From positions 1 to 20,790 of the IMG/VR virus record IMGVR_UViG_3300027881_001202: a DNA stretch of 20,790 bases; one strand, written 5' to 3'. Positions within the stretch are counted from its first letter, which is position 1; each line of letters begins with the position of its first letter. The notes under the pieces were generated by a model that was not told the origin of the DNA, did no database searches, and worked only from the letters and a program-made list of their open reading frames with translations. Positions 13,373 through 19,165 of the stretch are shown one piece after another. This DNA is from a virus. Both the position numbers and the translations under genes were made by a program.

Positions 13373-14586
13373 TGGTCGAAAGTATCGTTAAGTGTAGTTT
13401 TTGCCCCAACACAAGGAAAGAAGTTAGTAAAATCATTGCTGGGCCAGATTTAGGAGACGATACAGTTTATATTTGTGAAGAATGTATTGAAGTTGGATAT
13501 AAAATCATAAGTCCTAAGGCCATTACCAAACCCGCAGTAACAGGCATTACACCACTTGACATTAAAGCATATTTGGATGCATACATCATCGAACAGACTG
13601 TCGCCAAAGAAGCATTGTCAGTCTCGCTATACAATCACTACAAACGTATTAACAATCCTGTAATAAACGGCACAACACTCAAGAAATCAAATGTTTTGCT
13701 TATAGGGCCGAGTGGATCAGGCAAAACATTACTCGTAAGCACTATTGCAGAGCTATTGGAGTTGCCTTTTGTACATGCAGACGCGACAACCCTAACAGAA
13801 GCAGGGTACGTTGGCGACGATGCAGAGAGCATAATAGATCGACTAATCAAATCAGCAGGCGACGATGTTGAGTTAGCGCAACAGGGTATAGTGTATCTCG
13901 ACGAGATCGACAAAAAGACTCGCAAAAATGATACAGCCACCGTAAATCGTGATGTTTCAGGTGAAGGTGTGCAACAGGCACTCCTAAAGATGGTGGAAGG
14001 AACAGAAATCAAACTAAGTAATGGCAGAAATTTTAGCACGGACAATGTTCTGTTCATTGCAGCAGGCGCCTTTATCGGCATTGACAAAATTATCGAACAA
14101 CACAAGAAACATGCAACTGGAATCGGTTTCAGCGCAAAGGTTGACAAATCGCCTAGAGATGTGTTACTATTAAACACTACACCTTCTGACTTAATTGAAT
14201 ACGGAATGATACCAGAATTTGTAGGACGCTTTCCAACAATGGTACCACTACATGAGTTGGATAAGGATATGTTAGTTCGCATCCTTATTGAGCCAAAGAA
14301 TTGTTTGATAGATCAATACAAGGGTTTGTTTCTACTGGATGGCATAGAATTACTATTTGAAGACGCATATTTAAATGACATAGCAGAACAGGCAGTAGAA
14401 CAAGAAACTGGAGCACGGGGTTTGCATTCACTATTAGAGAAGTCCCTGCTGCACACACAATTTAAGTTGCCACAACTGAAAGCAAGAGGGGCAACACAGA
14501 TTATTATAACGAAAAGTGGAACTCCACAAATCGTATACACAAAGAGTAAAATTAATGGACAGACGACCAAAAAACAAGCACAATAA
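13372..14586 (+). CDS. clpX: ClpX, AAA+ unfoldase of the ClpXP protease
   Basis: A full-length ClpX (404 residues; E. coli 424). The N-terminal zinc domain has C8/C11/C35/C38, the part that dimerises and binds adaptors. Walker A is G-P-S-G-S-G-K118-T119, pore loop 1 is GYVG (145-148), and Walker B is VYLDEID (174-180). The conserved RDVSGEGVQQALLKMVEG (193-210) follows, then I251-G-F253, the loop that docks ClpX on ClpP, an Arg finger region (EFVGRFP), and sensor 2 (TGARGL). Nothing essential is missing, so it should unfold substrates and feed host ClpP. No clpP is in the window. It is coupled to the membrane protein before it and overlaps the bS21 gene by 32 bases. Confidence 0.97.
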   Translation: MVESIVKCSFCPNTRKEVSKIIAGPDLGDDTVYICEECIEVGYKIISPKAITKPAVTGITPLDIKAYLDAYIIEQTVAKEALSVSLYNHYKRINNPVINGTTLKKSNVLLIGPSGSGKTLLVSTIAELLELPFVHADATTLTEAGYVGDDAESIIDRLIKSAGDDVELAQQGIVYLDEIDKKTRKNDTATVNRDVSGEGVQQALLKMVEGTEIKLSNGRNFSTDNVLFIAAGAFIGIDKIIEQHKKHATGIGFSAKVDKSPRDVLLLNTTPSDLIEYGMIPEFVGRFPTMVPLHELDKDMLVRILIEPKNCLIDQYKGLFLLDGIELLFEDAYLNDIAEQAVEQETGARGLHSLLEKSLLHTQFKLPQLKARGATQIIITKSGTPQIVYTKSKINGQTTKKQAQ

Positions 14587-14851
14587 CTACAGCAAGAAAA
14601 AAGAATTTGATGTACGTACCGTATGCCCTGGGCTGAAGGTTACTGTGCAAGGTGACGACGAACGCGCATTCACAAAAGCGTTCCGCATTTTCAACAAAAA
14701 GGTTCAAGACTCTCGCATCCTACGCGAGCTACGCGAAAGAGAGTACTATGAAAAGCCTTCTATCATCAGAAAGCGGAAGAAGGCAATTGCAGTAAAACGT
14801 GAAGAGAAAAGAGTGGAATCACTTATCACTTCTCGGAAAAGACTTTACTAA
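14555..14851 (+). CDS. rpsU: Ribosomal protein bS21 homologue
   Basis: A 98-residue homologue of bS21, the small-subunit protein that sits near the anti-Shine-Dalgarno end of 16S rRNA and helps initiation. Residues 33-98 follow E. coli RpsU (71 residues): AFTKAFRIFNKKVQDSRIL, then the hallmark ELREREYYEKPS, IRKRKKAIAVKR and the final RKRLY. Residues 1-26 are an extra basic extension (MDRRPKNKHNNYSKKK). bS21 genes are known in other phages and may tune host ribosomes towards phage mRNA. The start at 14555 is chosen over 14516, whose extra residues simply read through the clpX end in another frame. A promoter for the next unit follows. Confidence 0.93.
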   Translation: MDRRPKNKHNNYSKKKEFDVRTVCPGLKVTVQGDDERAFTKAFRIFNKKVQDSRILRELREREYYEKPSIIRKRKKAIAVKREEKRVESLITSRKRLY

Positions 14852-14869
14852 AATAAATTCTCATAAAGC

Positions 14870-14898
14870 TTGACAAACAAGCGATAATCTAGTATAAT
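14870..14898 (+). promoter_or_regulatory. Consensus sigma70 promoter of the exported-protein operon
   Basis: TTGACA (14870-14875), 17-base spacer, TATAAT (14893-14898). A small dyad, GCTTG-ACAAA-CAAGC (14868-14882), overlaps the -35 box. Transcription should start near 14905, giving a leader of about 110 bases. Confidence 0.88.
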
Positions 14899-14905
14899 AC
14901 CCGTA

Positions 14906-14973
14906 TCAGCAATTTTTTAATTGTTGAATCGGCAGTTGGTATTCCTGTTCGGTAGGACCCCACCAATTTGAAC
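14906..14973 (+). promoter_or_regulatory. Structured 5' leader of the exported-protein operon
   Basis: Two hairpins can be drawn. The first is 14906-14927 (TCAGCAATT/AATTGTTGA, one G-U, TTTT loop). The second is 14936-14966 (TTGGT/ACCAA outside, TCCT/AGGA inside, loop GTTCGGT). GTTC in that loop (14947-14950) is complementary to GAAC at 14970-14973, so a pseudoknot is possible. No known riboswitch class is recognised. Confidence 0.45.
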
Positions 14974-15014
14974 TCGGTCGATAAAAAATATTTATATAAG
15001 TAGGAGTAATAAAA

Positions 15015-16109
15015 ATGAGATTAGTAATAGTACTACTGGCAGGCATTATGCTTGCAAGTCCAGTTTGGGCGGGTGGCAATAGCCACGACTGTAATGCAAA
15101 TGGTCAAGGTGATGACATTGTATGTAGCGTAGTTGGTGGAGATACTAACTACAACGACAACAGCACATACAACGACGACAGCGTTACAAATACGCAAGGT
15201 CAGCAACAGGGTCAGATTCAAGGCCAGATTGCTACAGGCGGAAACGCTGAAGGCGGAGACGGCTTTGGTGTAGGCGTAGGCATCGGTGAAGGCGGAGACG
15301 GCGGAGACGGCGGAAACGCTATCGTAACTGATTTTTCGCGCACAACTGCTACGGGTGGTTCAGTTGGTGATACATCTGCAACAGGCGGAGAGGGTGGTTC
15401 TTCTAACTCTGACGCTACAGGCGTAAATGTTGGCGGAGCGTTTAATGACGTTCTTTCACCAGAAAGCAATTCACGTTCTGATGCTGATTCAGAAAGCAAC
15501 AGTAGCGTATTCGCTTCTGGCAACAGTCATACAGACGTTGATACAGACGTTGATACAGACGTTGACGTAGACGCTTCAAGTCGTAACACAAACATCGTTG
15601 GTGGCGGAACAGCTATCGCTGGTGGCGGTGATGCGAACATTATCATCGGCGGAGCAGGCCAAGGCGAATGCTACGAAGGTGAATGTGAAGGCGGCGGCAA
15701 CGGCGCATTCTCTAATGAGAATAACGTAAGCAACGATAGCTCTGCATCTAGCTCAAGTGACAACGAAAATGACAACAGCAACCAAGTTGCAAATGACGTA
15801 GTTGTTGAAAATGACGTAGTTGTTGAAGGCGATGATATTGTTTATGAAGCAGCGGAGATTCCAGTTAATTCTGCTCCACCTTCATTCTCAGCTATCTGCT
15901 CAAGCGGCGGCGCTGGATCTGGTAAGAGCTTCTCACTATCACTTGCAGTAACAAACGACGTATGTCAGGCACTTATGGTTGCTGATGCATATGCAGCAAT
16001 GGGTGATATGGAAAATGCTATGAAGTGGGTTGAAGCAGCAGCACGACACGCTAAGTGGAAAGGTGGCTTGGGTTACATTCGCCACGTACTCACAATAGGC
16101 ATCATGTAA
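15015..16109 (+). CDS. Exported low-complexity Gly/Asp/Asn/Ser-rich protein
   Basis: A 364-residue protein with a clear signal peptide (residues 1-19, cleavage after PVWA). Residues 20-285 are low-complexity: QGQ repeats near 62-71, GGDGG runs, a D-V-D-T repeat (about 172-184), Gly-rich blocks and Asn/Ser stretches. The last 80 residues differ: they begin about SAPPSFSAICSS, contain two Cys about 27 residues apart, and include helices like VADAYAAMGDMENAMKWVEAAARHAKW. Four further Cys lie in the N-terminal half and centre. It may be a secreted coat, adhesin-like or periplasmic spacer protein; acid-rich repeats could bind calcium. The RBS TAGGAG is good. The exported OmpA-like gene follows 12 bases later. 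Confidence 0.82.
   Translation: MRLVIVLLAGIMLASPVWAGGNSHDCNANGQGDDIVCSVVGGDTNYNDNSTYNDDSVTNTQGQQQGQIQGQIATGGNAEGGDGFGVGVGIGEGGDGGDGGNAIVTDFSRTTATGGSVGDTSATGGEGGSSNSDATGVNVGGAFNDVLSPESNSRSDADSESNSSVFASGNSHTDVDTDVDTDVDVDASSRNTNIVGGGTAIAGGGDANIIIGGAGQGECYEGECEGGGNGAFSNENNVSNDSSASSSSDNENDNSNQVANDVVVENDVVVEGDDIVYEAAEIPVNSAPPSFSAICSSGGAGSGKSFSLSLAVTNDVCQALMVADAYAAMGDMENAMKWVEAAARHAKWKGGLGYIRHVLTIGIM
15291..15317 (+). repeat. Nine-base tandem repeat (GGCGGAGAC)
   Basis: Two exact copies and one copy with a single change (GGCGGAAAC), coding Gly-Gly-Asp units. Another exact copy lies at 15252-15260. Confidence 0.7.
15529..15564 (+). repeat. Twelve-base tandem repeat, three perfect copies
   Basis: ATACAGACGTTG three times in a row with no mismatch, coding the D-T-D-V repeat. 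The lack of synonymous change suggests a recent or frequently copied expansion. Confidence 0.85.
15792..15827 (+). repeat. Eighteen-base tandem repeat, two perfect copies
   Basis: AATGACGTAGTTGTTGAA occurs twice in tandem, coding the N-D-V-V-V-E unit twice. Confidence 0.85.
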
Positions 16110-16121
16110 GGGAGAATCATC

Positions 16122-16874
16122 ATGGGAAAACTAATACTAACAACAGTATTGATGTTTTCTGCGACAGTTTCGGCGCAGGGTATTTTTCCTGACCAGCCTG
16201 TTGAGATGAAGCCAGGATACGGAGCAGATGGTGCAGGATTGCACTTTGGTGTTCCGTACGGCCTCCCAGGAAACGATTGTGTAATCAATCCAGTTTCAAT
16301 GACGCGCATGACCGTAGAACAGACACGAACAGTTACAGAAATGGTTCCAGGTGATATAATTTCAATCCCTGCAACTGTACTATTTGATTTTGATAAAGAT
16401 TTTGTTCGTCCAGAAGGTAAGAGTATTCTGGCAGATAGAATTTATGCAAAGCTTGTAGAATTCGGCGTAACTGAAGTTGATGTAATTGGTCACACTGATT
16501 CAAAGGGTACGCACGAGTACAATGATGGCTTAGGACTACGTAGAGCAGAGGCAGTATCTTCTGTTCTAGTATTTCTTGGCTTTCCATCTGAGGCAGTAAC
16601 GGCAAGTTCGGGTGGGGAGAACTTCCCGCTTACAGCTAATGAAAATGCTGATGGTAGTGATAATCCTGAAGGTCGTCAGACCAATCGCAGGGTTGAGCTA
16701 ATTGTAAATCGCGTAGCTGACGTAGAAGTAAAAACTGAGGTGGTAGAAGACGTGGTAGTTGGACGTAATCCACAAATCTTTCATCGTCTAAGTTCAGATG
16801 CGGATGTAATATGTAGTAGTAATCGTAGGGCATATGGTCCTTACAATCGTTACAACTACAACTACAATTACTGA
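16122..16874 (+). CDS. Exported OmpA-like peptidoglycan-binding protein
   Basis: A 250-residue protein with a signal peptide (1-18, cleavage after TVSA). Residues 82-196 form an OmpA C-terminal domain: TVLFDFDKDFVRPEG, V-I-G-H-T-D-S (121-127, D126 for diaminopimelate), LGLRRAEAV (137-145, R141), and R-Q-T-N-R-R-V-E (185-192). Such domains bind peptidoglycan non-covalently in the periplasm of Gram-negative cells. There is no beta-barrel or lipobox, so it should be periplasmic. The N-terminal part (19-75) is Pro/Gly-rich, and the C-terminus ends in YNRYNYNYNY, an odd aromatic tail that might insert into or sort to the outer membrane. It forms an operon with the low-complexity gene and ends at a strong terminator. 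Confidence 0.92.
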   Translation: MGKLILTTVLMFSATVSAQGIFPDQPVEMKPGYGADGAGLHFGVPYGLPGNDCVINPVSMTRMTVEQTRTVTEMVPGDIISIPATVLFDFDKDFVRPEGKSILADRIYAKLVEFGVTEVDVIGHTDSKGTHEYNDGLGLRRAEAVSSVLVFLGFPSEAVTASSGGENFPLTANENADGSDNPEGRQTNRRVELIVNRVADVEVKTEVVEDVVVGRNPQIFHRLSSDADVICSSNRRAYGPYNRYNYNYNY

Positions 16875-16894
16875 TAGTTAAATTGATCAGACAA

Positions 16895-16920
16895 GGTTGG
16901 CGTACTTCGGTGCGCCAACC
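16895..16920 (+). terminator. UUCG-capped intrinsic terminator
   Basis: An 11-pair stem, GGTTGGCGTAC (16895-16905) with GTGCGCCAACC (16910-16920), closed by TTCG (the very stable C-UUCG-G loop) with one U-G pair. The T run after it is broken (AATCTTATTT), so it may act as an RNA-stabilising or partial terminator. Confidence 0.8.
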
Positions 16921-16941
16921 AATCTTATTTAAAGGAAACGC

Positions 16942-17304
16942 ATGGACATCAAAGAACTTGAGTGGATTAGGGATGTAATTGAAAAATTGCAACACCCATT
17001 AACATACACCGAACGCAAACGCCTAACAAATACATTAGTTAAGGTTGCTCCCGCATTAATCAAAGTTGTAGATTACACAGCAATAGTCGGATTTAGCACC
17101 TATCATACTGACGATGACGGCAAAGACACATTGGTAAAAGCAGGACACACATGCAACGGTTGTGGACAAGACCACTACTTTGCAGAGGACAACCCCAAAC
17201 ATTATTCAGGTGGAACAAGAGACGACCCAGACGCTAAATTGCCCTGTGTAGTTGAAGATTTGCTCCAGCTTTTAGAAGACACAAGAACAGAAGAAGATAA
17301 ATAA
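16942..17304 (+). CDS. Unknown small protein with CxxC site
   Basis: A 120-residue protein of unknown function with RBS AAGGAAA. The N-terminal half is helical (ELEWIRDVIEKLQ ... LTNTLVKVAPALIKVV). The middle has a putative metal site, H-T-C-x-x-C-G-Q-D-H (about 69-78), with a lone Cys near residue 102. The C-terminus is acidic and helical (EDLLQLLEDTRTEEDK). It lies between a terminator and the Hsp20 leader, so its own promoter is unclear. The last codons contain a GATAAATA that may serve hsp20. Confidence 0.72.
   Translation: MDIKELEWIRDVIEKLQHPLTYTERKRLTNTLVKVAPALIKVVDYTAIVGFSTYHTDDDGKDTLVKAGHTCNGCGQDHYFAEDNPKHYSGGTRDDPDAKLPCVVEDLLQLLEDTRTEEDK
17296..17303 (+). promoter_or_regulatory. GATAAATA late-promoter-like element for hsp20
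   Basis: GATAAATAATTACG overlaps the stop of the previous gene. The expected start near 17309 would give a leader of about 75 bases that contains just the hairpins described next. Confidence 0.5.
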
Positions 17305-17308
17305 TTAC

Positions 17309-17384
17309 GTAGGAATGCTGCAATGGCGTGGCGATTCTACAGGGCATGGTGCCCACTTTACTTGCTTAATAATAGGAGTATATT
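17309..17384 (+). promoter_or_regulatory. ROSE-like RNA thermometer in the hsp20 leader
   Basis: Three hairpins can be drawn. The first pairs GTAGGAAT (bulged G) with ATTCTAC. The second is GGGCA-TGG-TGCCC (17342-17354). The third is ACTTGCT (17360-17366) with the ribosome binding site AGGAGT (17374-17379), leaving G17364 bulged opposite the site. T-[TC]-G-C-T facing AGGA with an unpaired G is the signature of ROSE elements, which control bacterial small heat-shock genes. Here the sequence is a by-eye match; folding was not computed. Confidence 0.55.
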
Positions 17385-17795
17385 ATGAATAAGCTAACAA
17401 CGATCCTACCCGACGACATTTTTAGTCGTCATTTCATTGGATTTGATCGAGTCTTCGATCAATTTTCCAGTTTCCCAACTAACAGTTATCCACCACACAA
17501 CGTAGTACGCACAGGCGAAGACACACAGATCATCGAATTTGCACTTGCAGGGTTCTCTGCAGATGACGTTGACATTAATGTGGAAAACAGCATGGTAACC
17601 ATCACAGGCGAGAAGGAAGAAGACGACCGCGACTATATTTGGAACGGTATCTCTGCTCGTAAGTTTGTCAAGAAATTCACTTTGACCGACTTCTGGGAGG
17701 TTCTTGGGGCAGAATTTAAAGACGGCATCCTAGTAATTTCACTTAAACAGGAAATTCCAGACGCGCAAAAACCAAAGCAGATTGAAATTAAATAA
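17385..17795 (+). CDS. Small heat-shock protein, Hsp20/IbpA type
   Basis: A 136-residue holdase chaperone. The alpha-crystallin domain covers about 36-122: YPPHNVVRTGED, the A-L-A-G-F turn, VTITGEKEE, a short loop (YIWNGISARKF), and G108-A-E-F-K-D-G-I-L, the family's A-x-x-x-n-G-v-L equivalent. The tail ends in Q-I-E-I-K, an I-x-I motif used for oligomer assembly. Hsp20 genes are common in cyanophage-type T4-like phages. The leader carries a ROSE-like structure and a GATAAATA element, so both temperature and late timing may control it. A hairpin with T run and a new promoter follow. ClpS comes next, which fits a protein-quality theme. Confidence 0.94.
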   Translation: MNKLTTILPDDIFSRHFIGFDRVFDQFSSFPTNSYPPHNVVRTGEDTQIIEFALAGFSADDVDINVENSMVTITGEKEEDDRDYIWNGISARKFVKKFTLTDFWEVLGAEFKDGILVISLKQEIPDAQKPKQIEIK

Positions 17796-17807
17796 TTTCA
17801 CTACTGG

Positions 17808-17836
17808 TTGACATTGCTGGATAGGTATGCTATTAT
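17808..17836 (+). promoter_or_regulatory. sigma70-type promoter for clpS
   Basis: TTGACA (17808-17813), 17-base spacer, TATTAT (17831-17836). The -10 box sits in the loop of a perfect inverted repeat. The start should be near 17843, about 25 bases before clpS. Confidence 0.8.
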
Positions 17837-17855
17837 ATGTACCTATCCAGCTTTT
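17816..17855 (+). terminator. Perfect 12-bp inverted repeat with T run, holding the clpS -10 box
   Basis: GCTGGATAGGTA (17816-17827) and TACCTATCCAGC (17840-17851) are perfect complements with a 12-base loop, followed by TTTT. It can end hsp20 transcripts. The clpS transcript starts inside the right arm and so lacks the stem. Confidence 0.8.
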
Positions 17856-17867
17856 AACGAGTAAAAT

Positions 17868-18173
17868 ATGAGTTTTACAGACGTACAAGAAAAAGTAGAT
17901 GAAGAACTAGATTTGAAGCGTCCAAACATGTGGCGTGTCATTTTTCATAATGATAACAAGACGACAATGGAATTTGTTATCCTCTTGTTATTGCGCGTAT
18001 TTCACAAATCTGAGCAAGAAGCAACGGATATTATGCTTCATGTACACGAAAAGGGACAGGCAATTGTAGGCGTGTACACACACGAAATTGCCGAAAACAA
18101 AATGGAAATTTGCATAAACACAGCAAAAGAATATGAGTTTCCATTGCGTGTTACAATCGAAGAAGAAATCTAA
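17868..18173 (+). CDS. clpS: ClpS, N-end rule adaptor for ClpAP
   Basis: A 101-residue homologue of ClpS (E. coli 106), which delivers proteins with destabilising N-termini to the ClpA unfoldase. The pattern N28-D29-N30-K-T32-T-M34-E-F-V37 matches N34-D35-D36-x-T38-x-M40-E-F-V43 of E. coli. H60 in IMLHVHEKG matches H66, and E73-x-x-E76-x-K78 matches the ClpA-contact E79/E82/K84. The only pocket change I see is D36 to N30. It should therefore bind N-degrons and dock on host ClpA. ClpS does not serve ClpX, so it complements rather than partners the ClpX at 13372. Own promoter; no clpA in the window. Confidence 0.94.
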   Translation: MSFTDVQEKVDEELDLKRPNMWRVIFHNDNKTTMEFVILLLLRVFHKSEQEATDIMLHVHEKGQAIVGVYTHEIAENKMEICINTAKEYEFPLRVTIEEEI

Positions 18174-18260
18174 AATAGTGGCCTAGCGCCATATTTCCAC
18201 GACTAAAAATCATTTAGAGCGTTAAAAAACGTACATTTGCGAATACCCATCTATAATTGT

Positions 18261-18268
18261 GATAAATA
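18261..18268 (+). promoter_or_regulatory. GATAAATA late-promoter-like element, best T4 match
   Basis: GATAAATACTTTTAT is close to the extended T4 late consensus TATAAATACTATT. It lies in the 162-base gap after clpS, 68 bases before the next ATG. The same gap holds a short hairpin near the clpS stop (TGGC/GCCA, 18179-18191) without a T run; nothing else is seen there. Confidence 0.65.
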
Positions 18269-18335
18269 CTTTTATAGTACGGAAACTATTGGTTATACAT
18301 ACACATTTCCTAATTACAAATAAGGAGAAGTTGAT

Positions 18336-18461
18336 ATGAAAATGACATTTGCCCAACATTTGCGAAATAGGCAAGAATTATTGAAGACCTTAGACCAACT
18401 TGTCACAGAACGAAAGGAGAAAAAATCCCAAAACAAAGACACAAATCCACCAAAAAAATAA
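18336..18461 (+). CDS. 41-residue basic protein, unknown
   Basis: A 41-residue, Lys/Arg-rich protein with a strong ribosome binding site (AAGGAGA, 18322-18328) and a late-promoter-like element upstream. Residues 4-27 form a likely amphipathic helix (FAQHLRNRQELLKTLDQL), followed by a Lys/Asn/Pro tail ending in PPKK. The RxRxELLKxL part faintly recalls the motif of the 6574-7908 cluster, but not enough to call it a member. Function unknown. Confidence 0.62.
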   Translation: MKMTFAQHLRNRQELLKTLDQLVTERKEKKSQNKDTNPPKK

Positions 18462-18488
18462 CACTAACAATTGCTGGAGTACAAAACA

Positions 18489-18779
18489 ATGTGTACAGAA
18501 GAACAGTGGGAGTCTTGCAATACTTCCGAAGCGTATCACGCTGCAACCCAATTTGCAATTGCATTAGAAGAGACGGCGAGACAACAGGGATTTAAACCAA
18601 AAACAATTAAAATAAGGACAAAAGAACAAATTATAAAAGGCGGATTCGGAAAGTCAGACGCACAAGTTATCTGGTCAGAAGGGCCTGCTGATTGGACAGA
18701 ACAGCTAAAAAGCAAACTGTTCCAAAACATTGACTATGTAATAGAAAGTCCTAGCACAATAGCTTTCTATAAACGATAA
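18489..18779 (+). CDS. Unknown 96-residue protein
   Basis: A 96-residue protein with an N-terminal helical part (TEEQWESCN ... ATQFAIALEETARQQG) and a strand-rich rest (TIKIRTKEQIIKGG, QVIWSEGPADW, IDYVIESPSTIAFYK). The ATG at 18489 with GGAG at 18475-18478 is preferred to an in-frame TTG at 18471. I do not recognise the family. It follows the small basic gene by 27 bases and precedes the next gene by 7, so the three are probably one unit. Confidence 0.7.
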   Translation: MCTEEQWESCNTSEAYHAATQFAIALEETARQQGFKPKTIKIRTKEQIIKGGFGKSDAQVIWSEGPADWTEQLKSKLFQNIDYVIESPSTIAFYKR

Positions 18780-18786
18780 GGAATAA

Positions 18787-19131
18787 ATGGAAAAATTCGA
18801 TTTCACAAATATAGGCACGAATTACACGATACTTGACAAAGAAACAAACAATACGTCTAGTATTCGGGTTATTGATGCACATGAGCTATACGCGGCTATA
18901 GGCACGTATGCGGGAACGAATTATACATATATAAACGAACACTTGGGAGAACTACTGAAACATTTTCGTGGATTCGCCCGAACCCCGTGGAACGTTTCTT
19001 GGTATTCCGCGCCAGAAAGTACGTTTCAGACTACAAATGCCATCATCCAAGCAAGGCGTGAGGGCAATGAAATAGTGGTTATGGAGGTTTTGCCAAATAT
19101 AGAACTTGACATTGCTGCAAAAATAAGCTAG
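18787..19131 (+). CDS. Unknown 114-residue protein
   Basis: A 114-residue protein with RBS AAGGAA. It begins with mixed strands, has Tyr/Asn/Thr-rich middle parts (GTYAGTNYTYINEHLG), a Trp-rich turn (TPWNVSWYSAPEST) and ends with strands (EIVVMEVLPNIELDI). No known domain is recognised and no membrane segment is seen. Its last codons hold the promoter of the next genes. Confidence 0.7.
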   Translation: MEKFDFTNIGTNYTILDKETNNTSSIRVIDAHELYAAIGTYAGTNYTYINEHLGELLKHFRGFARTPWNVSWYSAPESTFQTTNAIIQARREGNEIVVMEVLPNIELDIAAKIS

Positions 19132-19134
19132 AAT
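19106..19134 (+). promoter_or_regulatory. sigma70-type promoter inside a gene end
   Basis: TTGACA (19106-19111), 17-base spacer, TAGAAT (19129-19134). It shares TTGACATTGCTG with the clpS promoter. It should drive the zinc-ribbon gene at 19166. Confidence 0.75.
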
Positions 19135-19165
19135 ACATATCACAATCACCGTTGAGGAGAACTCT

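Noticed and set aside
14141-14170. Possible promoter inside clpX (TTGACA, 18-base spacer, TACTAT)
   Set aside because: Spacer and -10 box are weaker than the seven accepted promoters, and the nearest gene start is 385 bases away.
13638-14282. 214-residue open frame on the minus strand
   Set aside because: Lies entirely antisense to clpX, whose motifs are unambiguous; its protein is Ser/Pro/Thr-rich, as expected from reverse reading.
14901-15014. Known riboswitch or tRNA-like element in the leader
   Set aside because: Hairpins are present but no acceptor stem, anticodon arm or known aptamer core could be matched; kept only as an unclassified structured leader.
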